A stretch of 64,000 bases of DNA from Bin87 sp965197635 (GTDB taxonomy: Bacteria; Chloroflexota; Dehalococcoidia; Lucifugimonadales; UBA3495), in NCBI GenBank assembly GCA_965197635.1, contig OZ240218.1, positions 558,001 through 622,000 on the forward strand, in the 5' to 3' direction. Below the pieces are notes generated by a model, which did not search any database, had not been told where the DNA came from, and was given only the letters and a program-made list of their open reading frames with translations. The translations under genes were made by a program, and so were the position numbers. The stretch's first letter is position 1, and every line of letters starts with the position of its first letter. Of the stretch, positions 26,055 to 34,495 are shown in pieces.

Positions 26055-26501
26055 TTGGTGTCGACGACACTCACATCGACGTGTTCAGCCAGAGGCCCGA
26101 CCAACCCCGCCTACCCGACATCACCGAGGTCTTCCTCACCTACATCTTCAACGACATCAAGTACGTCCACTGCGCTACCGACCCCTACCCCACCGGCTTC
26201 CCAGCAGATCTCGCGCACACACGTCCAGTCGATCAAGGACCGCGTCAACGGCCTCTCATACCAGGACGCCTATATCCCCAGGTTCTGGAAGATAGTCCAC
26301 AACCTGGAGGGCCGCTATTTCCGTCGGCCTGCACGACTTGGACCAAACCAGCCGCGACGTCATTGTCGACGGCCTACGCGACGATCTCGAACTGCCTGAC
26401 GGTCTATTGCGCCACGTAGCCGTGGCCCTCGCCAAGGGTAACATCCACGCCGCGGACTTCCTCAGCAATTGGCACCTGCGCCCATCCAACGCGCCGCCTA
26501 A
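26055..26501 (+). pseudogene. unknown gene cut by IS701
   Basis: Three plus-strand frames give pieces of one protein: DDTHIDVFSQRPDQPRLPDI, FNDIKYVHCATDPYPTGFPA, IKDRVNGLSYQDAYIPRFWK, then VGLHDLDQTSRDVIVDGLRD and LLRHVAVALAKGNIHAADFL. At least two frameshifts separate them. The frame ends at 26501 where the IS701 copy begins, and nothing on the other side of that element continues it. No family is recognised. The composition is that of an ordinary soluble protein. Confidence 0.4.
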
Positions 26502-26959
26502 TATTACAGTCGCGCTTGAGGAACAGGTGTCTGAAGGTGTCTCCGGTAGTGACATTGCATGGCCCGGGCCTGGTGCCGCCGTCTCCAGCCTGACCAATGG
26601 ATGGTCAATCTGGGACTGCCCCGTGGCAGCCACCGCAGCCGGCACAGCAACCGTCTGACCTCGGGCACGGTCAGCGGGATGAGTTCTCCCGGGAACATAT
26701 CCCCCTTTTACCATCGCCACCGGCGGCATAGGACCGGATTACCGCCAGAAAGGCATGGGCCAGCAGCGCCAGGGTGATGTGCCGGTGCCAGCCGACCCAC
26801 AGGCGCACCTCATACTCATCCAGCCCCACCTCCTGTTTGGCCTCCTTGAAGGCGTCTTCGATGATCCACCGGGTGCCAGCCACGCGCACCAGTTCCGCCA
26901 GCGATACCTCTCCAGTACCAAAACAGGCGTAGTAGGCCAGCTCCTCAGGATCGGCAATG

Positions 26960-26982
26960 CCCGAACCCTTGACCAAGCACGC
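26960..26982 (+). repeat. type B micro-insert in IS701 copy 1
   Basis: CCCGAACCCTTGACCAAGCA on the plus strand, within the minus-strand transposase between the codons for HWLLVR and ADPEELAYY. It shifts the frame. The same insert at the same site occurs in IS701 copy 2 (62578-62600). Confidence 0.75.
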
Positions 26983-27233
26983 ACCAGCAGCCAATGCCCC
27001 TGATCCAGTGCTGACCAGGGTCGTATCGGCAACCAACCCCAATCGTAGAGGCGCGGCCCTTTGCTGCCCTCATCAGCGCTCAGACGTTGCCACCGGTCAT
27101 CAGGTATCTGCTGGGCCAGTTCACGGGCTGCCACCTGTGCTGAGCCATCCTCCGTATCCGCCCACAGCGGCTCGTTGTTCTTCACCGCCAGCACGTAGGA
27201 CAGGCTCTGCTCCTCCAGCCACCGTCGCAGTTG

Positions 27234-27254
27234 ACACGATCTTTGACCAATCGC
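27234..27254 (+). repeat. type A micro-insert in IS701 copy 1
   Basis: Core CGATCTTTGACCAATC. The 21 bases differ at one position from the insert at 21491 in IS66. Here they lie in the minus-strand transposase three codons after the catalytic GD of GDTVYG, in frame. Confidence 0.85.
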
Positions 27255-27955
27255 ATTGCCGTACACCGTATCCCCAGTTACCCAGGCAAAGGGCACCCCA
27301 GCCACCACCGCGCGGGCGATCATCTCCTGAGCCAGTTGTGCTTTGGTATGAAAGACCACCCCTTCCGGGACACCGGCTTCCCGCCGCCGCTCCACATCCT
27401 CCGCCCATTCCTGGGGCAGGTAGAGCTCCCGATCCAGAAAGGCCGCGCCCCGTCGGCTGCCATAGGCCAGGAACACTCCGATCTGACAGTTCTCCACCTT
27501 CCCCGCCGTGCCGCTGTACTGACGCTTCACCCCCACCGACTTCTTGCCTTGCTTCAGAAACCCCGTCTCATCCACCACCAGCACCCCGCCGGGGTCGCCC
27601 AGATGCTCCACCACGTACCCTTGCAGGTCGTCCCGCACCTGGTCCGCGTCCCAGTGGTACACCGCCAGCAACCGCTGCACCCCGTCGGGGGTGGCGTCGC
27701 CAGCATATTCCGCCAACTGCCACCCGTTCTTGCGCTCCACCGACCCCAGCAATCCTTTCAGGTACGCCAGCGCCCGCTGCCGAGACTCACTGCGGCTGAA
27801 ACGCGACGCGATACGCCCGTGCAGCGCCTGGAGCCCAACCTCCCAGTCCAGCACATCCTCTCGCTCCAGTAATGTCTGACCCATTTCCAACCCCTCCGCT
27901 CTCAACAGTAATCATGGGCCTATCCTACCAAAAGTAAGCGCGACTGTAGTACTAG

Positions 27956-28098
27956 GCATCCGCCGGGAACCGCTGGTTTGGCCGGCTCTTCCAATTGGGC
28001 CATCCCCTTCTCCAGCCGTTCGATAATGGCCTGCTGCCGGACGATGATGGCAATCAGGACATCCCGGTCGGCGATCCTCAGATCAACTTCGTTATCCA
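27956..28098 (-). pseudogene. IS66 transposase N-terminal fragment
   Basis: From ATG at 28098 the frame reads MDNEVDLRIADRDVLIAIIV, RQQAIIERLEKGMAQLEE, closely matching the coiled-coil start of the transposase at 20828. It ends at the IS701 boundary after about 47 codons. Confidence 0.85.
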
Positions 28099-28195
28099 TT
28101 CCAAATATATGACATAACCACCCCCACCGACGCCAGCGCTCCGCGGAACCTCTTTCCGACAATTCACCTGGAGAACCCCAAGTCTGAACTGTTAC
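27956..28195 (-). mobile_element. IS66 remnant (left end), truncated by IS701
   Basis: The end GTAACAGTTCAGACTTGG on the minus strand from 28195 is the same inverted repeat as IS66 copy 2. About 240 bp remain before IS701 cuts it. The end lies 15 bases upstream of the rplU -35 box. Confidence 0.85.
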
Positions 28196-28210
28196 ATGTT
28201 TTCGTTTGTG

Positions 28211-28240
28211 TTGACAGTCGGAACCTGCCAAACATAGAAT
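28211..28240 (+). promoter_or_regulatory. promoter of rplU-rpmA-rpmE
   Basis: TTGACA (28211-28216) and TAGAAT (28235-28240) are 18 bases apart, 26 bases before the rplU start. The spacing and the perfect -35 box make this a strong sigma-70-type promoter. An IS66 end lies 15 bases upstream. Confidence 0.75.
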
Positions 28241-28266
28241 AGTAGACCGTTTGGGAGATTACCGAA

Positions 28267-28608
28267 ATGGATTACGCAATCGTTAAAACCGGAGGCAAGC
28301 AGTACCGCGTCTCGCCGGGCGACGTGCTGGACGTGGAGTTGCTTGAGGCCCCGGAGGGCACCACCACCGCCCTCGATGAGGTGCTGGCAGTGTCCCGCGA
28401 CGGCCAGGTGCGCTTCGGCGCGCCGACAGTGGACGGAGCGCGGGTGATCGCCGAGGTGCAGTCCCACTACAAGGATCGCAAGATCATCGTCTATAAGTAC
28501 AAGGCCAAGACCCGATACCGCCGAAAGAAGGGGCATCGGCAAAACTACACCCGTATCCGTATCCAGGATATCGACACCGGAAACGAGCCCCAGACAGGAG
28601 AACAGTGA
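28267..28608 (+). CDS. rplU: 50S ribosomal protein L21
   Basis: The 113-residue product begins MDYAIVKTGGKQYRVSPGD, the canonical L21 start, and has KYKAKTRYRRKKGHRQNYT, the rRNA-binding loop, at about 78-97. L21 binds 23S rRNA near L20. The gene starts the usual rplU-rpmA pair with one base between stop and start, and rpmE follows. A ribosome site GGGAG lies 9 bases before the ATG. The C-terminal tail (DIDTGNEPQTGEQ) is slightly longer than in many homologues. Confidence 0.97.
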   Translation: MDYAIVKTGGKQYRVSPGDVLDVELLEAPEGTTTALDEVLAVSRDGQVRFGAPTVDGARVIAEVQSHYKDRKIIVYKYKAKTRYRRKKGHRQNYTRIRIQDIDTGNEPQTGEQ

Positions 28609-28609
28609 T

Positions 28610-28891
28610 ATGGCCCACAAGAAGGCCGGCGGCAGCACCAACAATGGCCGCGACAGCAACGCCAAAAGGCTGGGCGTCAAGAAGTATGGGGGCGAGCGGG
28701 TCACCGGCGGCTCCATCATCGTGCGCCAGCGGGGCACGCGCATCCGACCCGGAACCAACGTTGGCATGGGTCGGGACTACACCCTGTTCTCCAAGATTGA
28801 AGGCCAGGTCACCTACGAGTGGGCCGCCCGGGGCAAGCGCCGGGTCAGCGTGTACCCAATGGCGGAAATTCAGGCAGCGGTGGCTGCGTAG
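28610..28891 (+). CDS. rpmA: 50S ribosomal protein L27
   Basis: A 93-residue L27 with MAHKKAGGSTNNGRDSNAKR at the N-terminus, which reaches the peptidyl-transferase centre, and the core GVKKYGGERVTGGSIIVRQR followed by GTRIRPGTNVGMGRDYTLF. The N-terminus lacks the cleavable Firmicutes-type extension, since it starts directly at AHKK. The gene is translationally linked to rplU (one base apart). Confidence 0.97.
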   Translation: MAHKKAGGSTNNGRDSNAKRLGVKKYGGERVTGGSIIVRQRGTRIRPGTNVGMGRDYTLFSKIEGQVTYEWAARGKRRVSVYPMAEIQAAVAA

Positions 28892-28901
28892 AGGAATTGC
28901 C

Positions 28902-29105
28902 ATGAAAGCAGAGATACATCCCCAATACTTCAAGGCCACCGTCACCTGCTCTTGCGGGAACGTCTTCGAGACCGGAGCCACCAAACCTGCGCTGCGCGTG
29001 GAAATCTGCGGACGCTGCCACCCCTTCTATACCGGCGAGCAACGCATCGTTGACACCCAGGGTCGCATCGAACGCTTCAGCCGCCGCTTCAACCTTGACG
29101 GCTGA
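28902..29105 (+). CDS. rpmE: 50S ribosomal protein L31 (zinc type)
   Basis: I start at ATG 28902, ten bases after the L27 stop and behind GAGGAA; the frame is open upstream but inside rpmA. The 67-residue product begins MKAEIHPQYFKATVTCSCGN and has the zinc ligands in CSCGN and ICGRCHPFYTG, so it is the C+ form of L31, which stores zinc. L31 sits on the central protuberance and bridges the subunits. Confidence 0.95.
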   Translation: MKAEIHPQYFKATVTCSCGNVFETGATKPALRVEICGRCHPFYTGEQRIVDTQGRIERFSRRFNLDG

Positions 29106-29129
29106 TTCTCACGTCCAACCGTAGCAGCA

Positions 29130-29157
29130 GTAGGGGCGACGCATGCGTCGCCCCTAC
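29130..29157. repeat. 28-bp perfect palindrome related to the MITE core
   Basis: Arms GTAGGGGCGACGCA and TGCGTCGCCCCTAC form an exact 28-bp palindrome 24 bases after rpmE. The outer ten bases of each arm (GTAGGGGCGA) equal those of the palindrome inside the 112-bp MITEs. There is no T-run, but a stem of up to 14 bp could still slow transcription. Confidence 0.8.
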
Positions 29158-29191
29158 GACTTTGCGCAAACCACATCAAGAATGCTCGAAA

Positions 29192-29599
29192 ATGCCCCGC
29201 TACGTTCCCAAAACGGTCCGCGAATACGGACGCATCTACCTGGCGGAGCGGCTTGCCGAACTCGGCTGGCAGTGCTTCATCGCCCGTCGCAGCCCCAACG
29301 AGGACGAAGTGACCGCCGGCATCCCAGAGCAGGAGCGGGAGATACGCCTCAAGTTCCACTCCCAGGAAAACCGCCAGGCGGTGCGGTTCTACGACGCCGA
29401 CAGCTTGGACTGGGAGTGGCAGTACCTGGTCATAAGCACCCATATTCTGGCGGAGACCCCGGTGACCTACCTGTTGTCCCGAAACGACATTCGCGTCGAG
29501 GGCCGGCTGGAAGAAGAGTTTGAAGGAGCCCTGTGGCTCCAGCCCGACGCCTTCTCCGAGACGGCCTTCCAGGAAGCGTGGCACAAGCTGGATGAGTAG
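29192..29599 (+). CDS. conserved hypothetical protein
   Basis: The ATG at 29192 (MPRYVPKTVREYGRIYLAER) is preferred over the in-frame one at 29162, which lies in the palindrome spacer. The 135-residue product is acidic and soluble, with LAELGWQCFIARRSPNEDEV and a C-terminal LWLQPDAFSETAFQEAW. No domain is recognised. Its stop overlaps the start of the DUF1385 gene by eight bases, which implies coupled translation and possibly a linked role. Confidence 0.6.
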   Translation: MPRYVPKTVREYGRIYLAERLAELGWQCFIARRSPNEDEVTAGIPEQEREIRLKFHSQENRQAVRFYDADSLDWEWQYLVISTHILAETPVTYLLSRNDIRVEGRLEEEFEGALWLQPDAFSETAFQEAWHKLDE

Positions 29600-30560
29600 T
29601 CAGCCCACGGTTCCCGACCCCGCCGGTGCAACGCCGGCCTCCCGCCCACTGTACGGTGGGCAGGCGGTGATCGAGGGTGTCATGATTCGCGGGGTGCGAA
29701 ATTACAGCCTGGCGGTGCGGCAGCCCAACGGCGAGATTTTCTGCACCACTGATACCGTGAGCAGCCGGTTCTCCGGCAGGATGCGCCGCATACTCTTCCT
29801 GCGCGGGGTTCTGATCCTTGCCGAAACCCTGTGGTTGGGAATGAAGTCCTTGCAACGCTCGGCGATCATCGCCGCCGGAGAGGCGGACGCCGACGGCGGA
29901 GCCCCAGACACGGGCAGCCAATGGGCAATGGGCCTGACCATGGTGGTCGCGCTGGCCCTGGGCATCGGCATATTCCTGGTGCTGCCGCTGCTGGCGGTGC
30001 GACTCATCGACCCGTTCCTGGAGTCCTCGGTGGTGAGCAACCTCATCGAAGGTGTCATCCGGTTGGTAATACTGGTGGCATACGTGGCAGGGATTTCAGC
30101 GATGCGGGACATCCGCCGGGTGTACGCCTACCACGGCGCCGAGCACATGGCGGTGCATACCTACGAGGCAGGCCAGGCGTTGACAGTGGACAACGTGCGC
30201 CGGCATCCTACGCCTCATCCGCGCTGCGGCACGGCCTTCCTGCTGACGGTGGCGGTGGTGTCGGTGCTGGTGTTCGCGCTGCTGGGCCGTCCCGACCTGG
30301 AATGGCGCATCCTGTCGCGCATTGCCCTGATCCCGGTGGTGGCGGCAGTGAGCTACGAGATCATCCGGTTCGCCGGCGCGCACCGCCGGGCGTGGTTCGG
30401 GCAGGCGTTAGCGTGGCCGGGACTGATGCTTCAGCGCATCACCACCCGACAGCCTGACGAGGACCAGATTGAGGTCGCCATCGTCGCCATGGAGGCCGCG
30501 CTGGCCGCTGATGGACAGAGCGACGGCCGGATTGCCGAGCCTGCACCCAACGCCGGGTAA
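29592..30560 (+). CDS. DUF1385-family membrane protein
   Basis: A 322-residue DUF1385 (PF07136) protein starting at ATG 29592. Hallmarks are LYGGQAVIEGVMIRGVRNYS near the N-terminus, membrane helices at about 110-135 and 145-170, then YAYHGAEHMAVHTYEAG (about 177-193) and HPTPHPRCGTAFLLTVAVV with further helices. The His and Glu residues of the central motif suggest metal binding. The family often lies next to rpmE and prfA in Gram-positive-type genomes; its function has not been shown. Here prfA is absent from the window. Confidence 0.85.
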   Translation: MSSQPTVPDPAGATPASRPLYGGQAVIEGVMIRGVRNYSLAVRQPNGEIFCTTDTVSSRFSGRMRRILFLRGVLILAETLWLGMKSLQRSAIIAAGEADADGGAPDTGSQWAMGLTMVVALALGIGIFLVLPLLAVRLIDPFLESSVVSNLIEGVIRLVILVAYVAGISAMRDIRRVYAYHGAEHMAVHTYEAGQALTVDNVRRHPTPHPRCGTAFLLTVAVVSVLVFALLGRPDLEWRILSRIALIPVVAAVSYEIIRFAGAHRRAWFGQALAWPGLMLQRITTRQPDEDQIEVAIVAMEAALAADGQSDGRIAEPAPNAG

Positions 30561-30652
30561 CGGCGCCACACCGGCGACGGCGGAATAGGGTCGGTGTGGT
30601 ACAGTACGGCCACGACGATTGACTCAATTACGCCGCGAAGCGCAGGTGCAGC

Positions 30653-31003
30653 ATGGCCGATGTTCCCGATATGCAGATGATCCCCTACCTGACGGCCACG
30701 GAGCCGCGCAATTTTGTGGAGCAGGGGTTGCAACGATACAACGAACTGCTGGAGCGACTGGCCGGGCAAATGGATGAGTTGCTTGAACTGGCGCGGACGG
30801 GTCAGCCCATCAACTCCGATCTGGCGCAGCAATTGATCTCGCTGCGCGAATCCCTGCGCCCACGGCATGGCCTGTGCATCGACCGGGCCTGCTTCTCCTG
30901 CCGGGTGCACGAGGAGGCCATCAAGGAACACGTCCTGCTATACGTGGACTGGAAGCTGCCGGGCACGGTGCAGCAGCTGGAACGGCTGAAGAACCGGAAC
31001 TGA
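30653..31003 (+). CDS. hypothetical helical protein
   Basis: A 116-residue soluble protein made mostly of helices (NFVEQGLQRYNELLERLAGQ, LAQQLISLRESL). It has a possible metal or redox site in CIDRACFSCRVHEEA (three Cys and one His). No family is recognised. It stands alone between the DUF1385 and Uma2 genes, with 92 bases upstream and an ATG at 30653. Confidence 0.5.
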   Translation: MADVPDMQMIPYLTATEPRNFVEQGLQRYNELLERLAGQMDELLELARTGQPINSDLAQQLISLRESLRPRHGLCIDRACFSCRVHEEAIKEHVLLYVDWKLPGTVQQLERLKNRN

Positions 31004-31036
31004 GTCGATGCTGATTCCCGGTAGGGAGCGACGACA

Positions 31037-31795
31037 ATGGTTACGAAATTACCCCGGACACCATACGAGACGCCGCGCATCCCGGAAGAAGACCCCAACA
31101 TTTTCTATCCGGAGGACGACGACGAGCCCATGGCCGATAACGACTGGCAGCGGCGCGCCATAGTGGATACGAGCGAGACGCTGATCCAGCACTTCGCGGA
31201 CCGGCCGGATGTGTACGTGTCGGCAGATATGTTCATTTACTACGAGATGAACAACGCTAACCGCCACGTTTCGCCGGACGTTTTCGTGGTGTTAGGAGTG
31301 TCCGATCACTCGCGCCGTTCGTACTTTATCTGGCGGGATGGCAAGCCTCCGGACTTTGTACTGGAAGTTGCTTGTCCGAGCACCTACGAAAGAGACGCCA
31401 ACGAAAAGCGCGATATCTACGCCGCCATGGGCGTACGCGAGTATTGGCGCTTCGACCCTAACGACGGGTTGTTTTTCTGGCCGCCGCTGATTGGCGAACG
31501 CCTCAACGACCAGGGATTTTACGAAGAGCTTCCGCTCGTTCATTCCGGCGGCATCCTGCGGTGCTTCTCAGAAACGTTGGGCCTGGAATTTTGCGTGGTA
31601 AACGAGGAACTCAAACTCTACGACCCGGTTACTCGAACCTGGCTGCGCAACCTGCGGGAAGAAGCCGCCGCCCGGCGCATTGCTGAAGAACAGTCCCAAG
31701 CCGCGCAAGAACGCGCCGAGTCTGCCGAAGGGCGCGCTGAACTGCTGGAGCAACTGCTGCGCGAACACGGTATCACGCCGCCTAACAGCGGTTGA
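31037..31795 (+). CDS. Uma2-family (DUF820) putative PD-(D/E)XK nuclease
   Basis: The 252-residue protein has the Uma2 core: HVSPDVFVVLGV (the catalytic PD), PPDFVLEVACPSTYERDANE (the ExV...S part) and KRDIYAAMGVREYWRFDPND. The C-terminus is a predicted coiled coil (EEAAARRIAEEQSQAAQERA). Uma2 proteins are abundant in Chloroflexi and cyanobacteria, often near mobile DNA; their substrates are unknown. The start at ATG 31037 follows GGGAG. Confidence 0.85.
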   Translation: MVTKLPRTPYETPRIPEEDPNIFYPEDDDEPMADNDWQRRAIVDTSETLIQHFADRPDVYVSADMFIYYEMNNANRHVSPDVFVVLGVSDHSRRSYFIWRDGKPPDFVLEVACPSTYERDANEKRDIYAAMGVREYWRFDPNDGLFFWPPLIGERLNDQGFYEELPLVHSGGILRCFSETLGLEFCVVNEELKLYDPVTRTWLRNLREEAAARRIAEEQSQAAQERAESAEGRAELLEQLLREHGITPPNSG

Positions 31796-31824
31796 CCTCG
31801 TGGCTTGGCGGGTTCACCATGAGG

Positions 31825-33003
31825 TTACCTTGACGGCTGCCGCGCCACCGCGACAATGTGGTACATGTGCCGGTACAGTTGTCCGGCCCCTTTGAACAGC
31901 GATTTCACATCCCGGTCGGCGTCCGGGCGGACGTGCCGAAAGATGTCGGTCTCGGTGTAATACACGGTGATGTCGGGGCGTTGTTGACGCAGGGAATTCA
32001 CCAGGCGACGTGACTCGCCGGCCGGTATCAGCGGGTCTCCCCGGTCGTGCATCACTCGCATCGCGGTACGGCTGCTCCATTGATCGACGTATTGGGACGG
32101 CGAAATGGCATCGACGCGCTGGCGGAAATCGGCGGGCAGTTGGTCGTACAACCGCCGCGCCTCCGCGATACTGTCGACCCCAGCCAGCAGGGACAGACCA
32201 GCCGCAGCGTTAGCGGGCAGTCCCGGAGGCAATTGGTAGTCAGAGCCGCCGGCAATGGCCCGGGCGCCTTCCCATAGCGTTGGGTTGTCCAACGAGTCGA
32301 TGACCATGTTGTTGTAAACACGGCGGGTCAGGATATTCACGTTCCACGGCGTTTCTGCATCCTCGTAGATGGCCCGGCCGGCGGCGATTTGGACCATGAG
32401 GTTGGGAGTATCGTAATAGCCCCCAAATGCGTTGACGAAGGCGATTTCGTCGGCGATGCGCTGGTCGGCGGCGGCTACCAGCGCGAAGGAAGCCCCCACC
32501 GAAAAGCCGGCCATCCCCAGGCGCTTGGGGTCAACGTATTCCTGCCGACTGAGATACTCAAAGGCAGCAACAAGATTCGGGATTTCTCCGGCGTCAACCC
32601 GTGCCTGCTCGCCCATGGTGGGCGACCAGTAGTACATTACCGCAAAGCCGGCGCGGGCCAGGGCTTTACCGAGATTGATGACATCCGGGTCGTCGGCCCC
32701 GGCGGCGTTGGCCCCCAGGAAAATCAGCGCACCGGCCCGCCGCTTGCCGTCGGGTATCACATAGACATCGGCCTGGCCGTCGGATCCGTCATCGCGCGGG
32801 AAGGTCACCACCCGGTGTACCGGCTCTGGGGCCAACCAGGTCTGTATCTTGACCGGAGAGGGCAACACCTGGGCGGCGAAGGCAACCGTGTGGATGGCAG
32901 TGGTCGCGGGCCGGAATAGGGCCAACACGGCTACCACGACCACGCCACCGATGATGACGGCAACATAGATGCGGTAGGTGATGCGTCCCAAAGTCCGCAG
33001 CAT
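31825..33003 (-). CDS. membrane-anchored alpha/beta hydrolase (dienelactone-hydrolase-like)
   Basis: The 392-residue product has an N-terminal membrane helix (about 13-32) followed by an alpha/beta hydrolase domain: ALIFLGANAAGADDP (oxyanion side), KRLGMAGFSVGASFALVAA (nucleophile Ser), MRVMHDRGDPLIPAGES (acid Asp) and a His in DIFRHVRPDAD. The orientation puts the domain outside the cytoplasm. The substrate is unknown. A palindromic unit at 33022 separates it from the MFS gene upstream. Confidence 0.75.
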   Translation of the reverse strand: MLRTLGRITYRIYVAVIIGGVVVVAVLALFRPATTAIHTVAFAAQVLPSPVKIQTWLAPEPVHRVVTFPRDDGSDGQADVYVIPDGKRRAGALIFLGANAAGADDPDVINLGKALARAGFAVMYYWSPTMGEQARVDAGEIPNLVAAFEYLSRQEYVDPKRLGMAGFSVGASFALVAAADQRIADEIAFVNAFGGYYDTPNLMVQIAAGRAIYEDAETPWNVNILTRRVYNNMVIDSLDNPTLWEGARAIAGGSDYQLPPGLPANAAAGLSLLAGVDSIAEARRLYDQLPADFRQRVDAISPSQYVDQWSSRTAMRVMHDRGDPLIPAGESRRLVNSLRQQRPDITVYYTETDIFRHVRPDADRDVKSLFKGAGQLYRHMYHIVAVARQPSR

Positions 33004-33021
33004 TCCAACCCCGTATCCGTC

Positions 33022-33042
33022 ACTCCGGCCTTGCGCCGGAGT
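33022..33042. repeat. short palindromic unit between minus-strand genes
   Basis: ACTCCGGC-CTTGC-GCCGGAGT. It lies between the MFS gene and the hydrolase gene, both on the minus strand, and may end MFS transcription. It lacks a T-run. Confidence 0.4.
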
Positions 33043-33116
33043 CCAGGTAAGGCTTCCGAATCCCGGCTCCCGCCGAAATAGCGTAAATCATACCGCAATA
33101 AATCGGGTCCGCCGGA

Positions 33117-34421
33117 TTACACTCGAACCCGGCTGATCATAGCCGCCGAAATGAGCCTCGTGACCGCCATGACGAGGAACACGATGGGCCAGGGGCTGCC
33201 CGCCATATCCAGCAGGACGCTAAATATCATCGCCTGCGCCCCGGCGTATAGGTAGCCGTGGGCATCCAGCACTCCGGCGCCGGTGCCGGCCATCTTGCGC
33301 CCCGACAGGTCCACCGAGATGGTGGAGATGAGAGATACGCCCATACTGACGCCGCCCCACAGCATCAGGGCCGCGCCCAGCCAGGCGTTGGACGGCGGGG
33401 CCAGGGCGATGGCGACCAGCGCGGCGGCGGACAGGAAGCAGGACGCGATCACCAGCGGGCGTCGCCGGCTCCCCAACAGCCGGTCGGAGATGAAGCCGGC
33501 TATCGGCGGCGCGATCAGGTATCCCAGCGGCAGCAGGAAGGTGATGAGCACCGTCTGCGTGATGTCCAGGCCGCCGGCCTCGAAGTAGTACAGCGGCACC
33601 CAGGTGGTGAGGCCGTAGCGAGCCACGTTCTCCAGTCCTTTGACGTGGCAGGCCAGCTGGAAACGCGAGTTGGTCAGCAGCAGCTTGTAGGGGCCCAGAC
33701 CCTTCAGTTCCTCTTCGCTGACCGACTCCGGCGCGGCGGAAATCGCGTCCTCCTCGATATACTCGGGCAGACCCACATCGCGAGGTCGGTCGCGGGTGCA
33801 GAAGTAGAAGGCGACGCCCAGGACCAGGATCATCAGCGGCGGATAGCGGAAGGCGGCGCGCCAGCCCCATTCCGCGGCGACCCAGCTGCTGAGCCACCAC
33901 ATCAAAAGCATGGCACCGCCGGTCACCGTGCCCAGGATGCCCATAGCGATGCCACGCTCCCGGCGGGGCCACCACTGGCTGATCATGCTGATGGCCGGCG
34001 ACCAGCAGGCGGCGTTGACGAACCCGGCCATCCCCCAGGGAATGGCGAAGCTGACCGCCGAAGTGCCAAAGGATGCGCCCCAGTTGAACACGGTGGTGAA
34101 CACCGCCCCCAGCATCACCCACAGACGCAACCCGTAGGCTTCCGACATCCGCCCGTGCACCAGGTCGCCGGCGGCGAACCCCCACAGCAGCATGGCGTTG
34201 ATGATGCCAATCTCAATATTGGTGAGCTGCAGGTCGTCCTTGATCAGGGGCGACGTCGGCCAGAAGTTGAACCGCCCCGTATAGACGAACAGGTAGAAAG
34301 CGCAGAAGGAGATCAGCACCTGCCATTTCCAGCGATGGTAAGGCCGGGGCAGTTGGTCGTAGGCTACGGGGCCGTTGGCCTCGACGACTGCGGGTGGGCT
34401 GGGTTGGTGTGGAGTCGTCAC
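33117..34421 (-). CDS. MFS transporter, organophosphate:phosphate-antiporter-like
   Basis: A 434-residue MFS protein. The N-terminal half resembles GlpT/UhpC-type carriers: FYLFVYTGRFNFWPTSPLIK at helix 1 and ISQWWPRRERGIAMGILGTV before helix 4. The second half contains GFISDRLLGSRRRPLVIAS (motif A-like) and the closing helices GTGAGVLDAHGYLYAGAQAM. Twelve helices are likely, with a cytoplasmic loop at about 215-250. The substrate cannot be told. A VOC protein gene lies upstream in the same direction (74-base gap). Confidence 0.8.
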   Translation of the reverse strand: MTTPHQPSPPAVVEANGPVAYDQLPRPYHRWKWQVLISFCAFYLFVYTGRFNFWPTSPLIKDDLQLTNIEIGIINAMLLWGFAAGDLVHGRMSEAYGLRLWVMLGAVFTTVFNWGASFGTSAVSFAIPWGMAGFVNAACWSPAISMISQWWPRRERGIAMGILGTVTGGAMLLMWWLSSWVAAEWGWRAAFRYPPLMILVLGVAFYFCTRDRPRDVGLPEYIEEDAISAAPESVSEEELKGLGPYKLLLTNSRFQLACHVKGLENVARYGLTTWVPLYYFEAGGLDITQTVLITFLLPLGYLIAPPIAGFISDRLLGSRRRPLVIASCFLSAAALVAIALAPPSNAWLGAALMLWGGVSMGVSLISTISVDLSGRKMAGTGAGVLDAHGYLYAGAQAMIFSVLLDMAGSPWPIVFLVMAVTRLISAAMISRVRV

Positions 34422-34495
34422 TGGCAGATACCGGAAATGACAAACCGCCGCTGCCGATGAGTCGGCGGCGGCGGTGCGGTGGTTCGGCTAAGGGT

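Larger units (their letters stand above)
26504..27887 (-). pseudogene. IS701 transposase, copy 1, with two micro-inserts and a frameshift
   Basis: The start is probably MGQTLLEREDVLDW at 27887. The first catalytic Asp lies in VLVVDETGFLKQGKKSVGVK, the second in WVTGDTVYGN, and the Glu in GTRWIIEDAFKEAKQEVGLD. An in-frame insert at 27234-27254 adds AIGQRSC after GDTVYGN. A second insert at 26960-26982 shifts the frame between HWLLVR and DPEELAYY. Near 26698 a further indel separates the C-terminal block IPLTVPEVRRLLCRL and WRRRHQARAMQCHYRR. The gene cannot give a full protein by normal translation. Confidence 0.85.
26502..27951 (-). mobile_element. IS701-family element, copy 1
   Basis: Ends TATTACAGTCGCGCTT (26502) and, on the other strand from 27951, TACTACAGTCGCGCTT match at 15 of 16 positions. 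Four-base flanks are CTAA (26498-26501) and CTAG (27952-27955), close to the 4-bp duplications of IS701 elements. It truncates an unknown gene on the left and an IS66 remnant on the right. Confidence 0.85.

Noticed and set aside
26588..26608. A further TTGACCAA-type insert in the IS701 C-terminus
   Set aside because: TGACCAATGGATGGTCA aligns without a gap to the other IS701 copy and encodes the conserved HWSGW region, so it is normal sequence.
33258..34460. 400-codon plus-strand open frame
   Set aside because: Shadow of the MFS transporter at 33117-34421, which has clear membrane helices and motifs.
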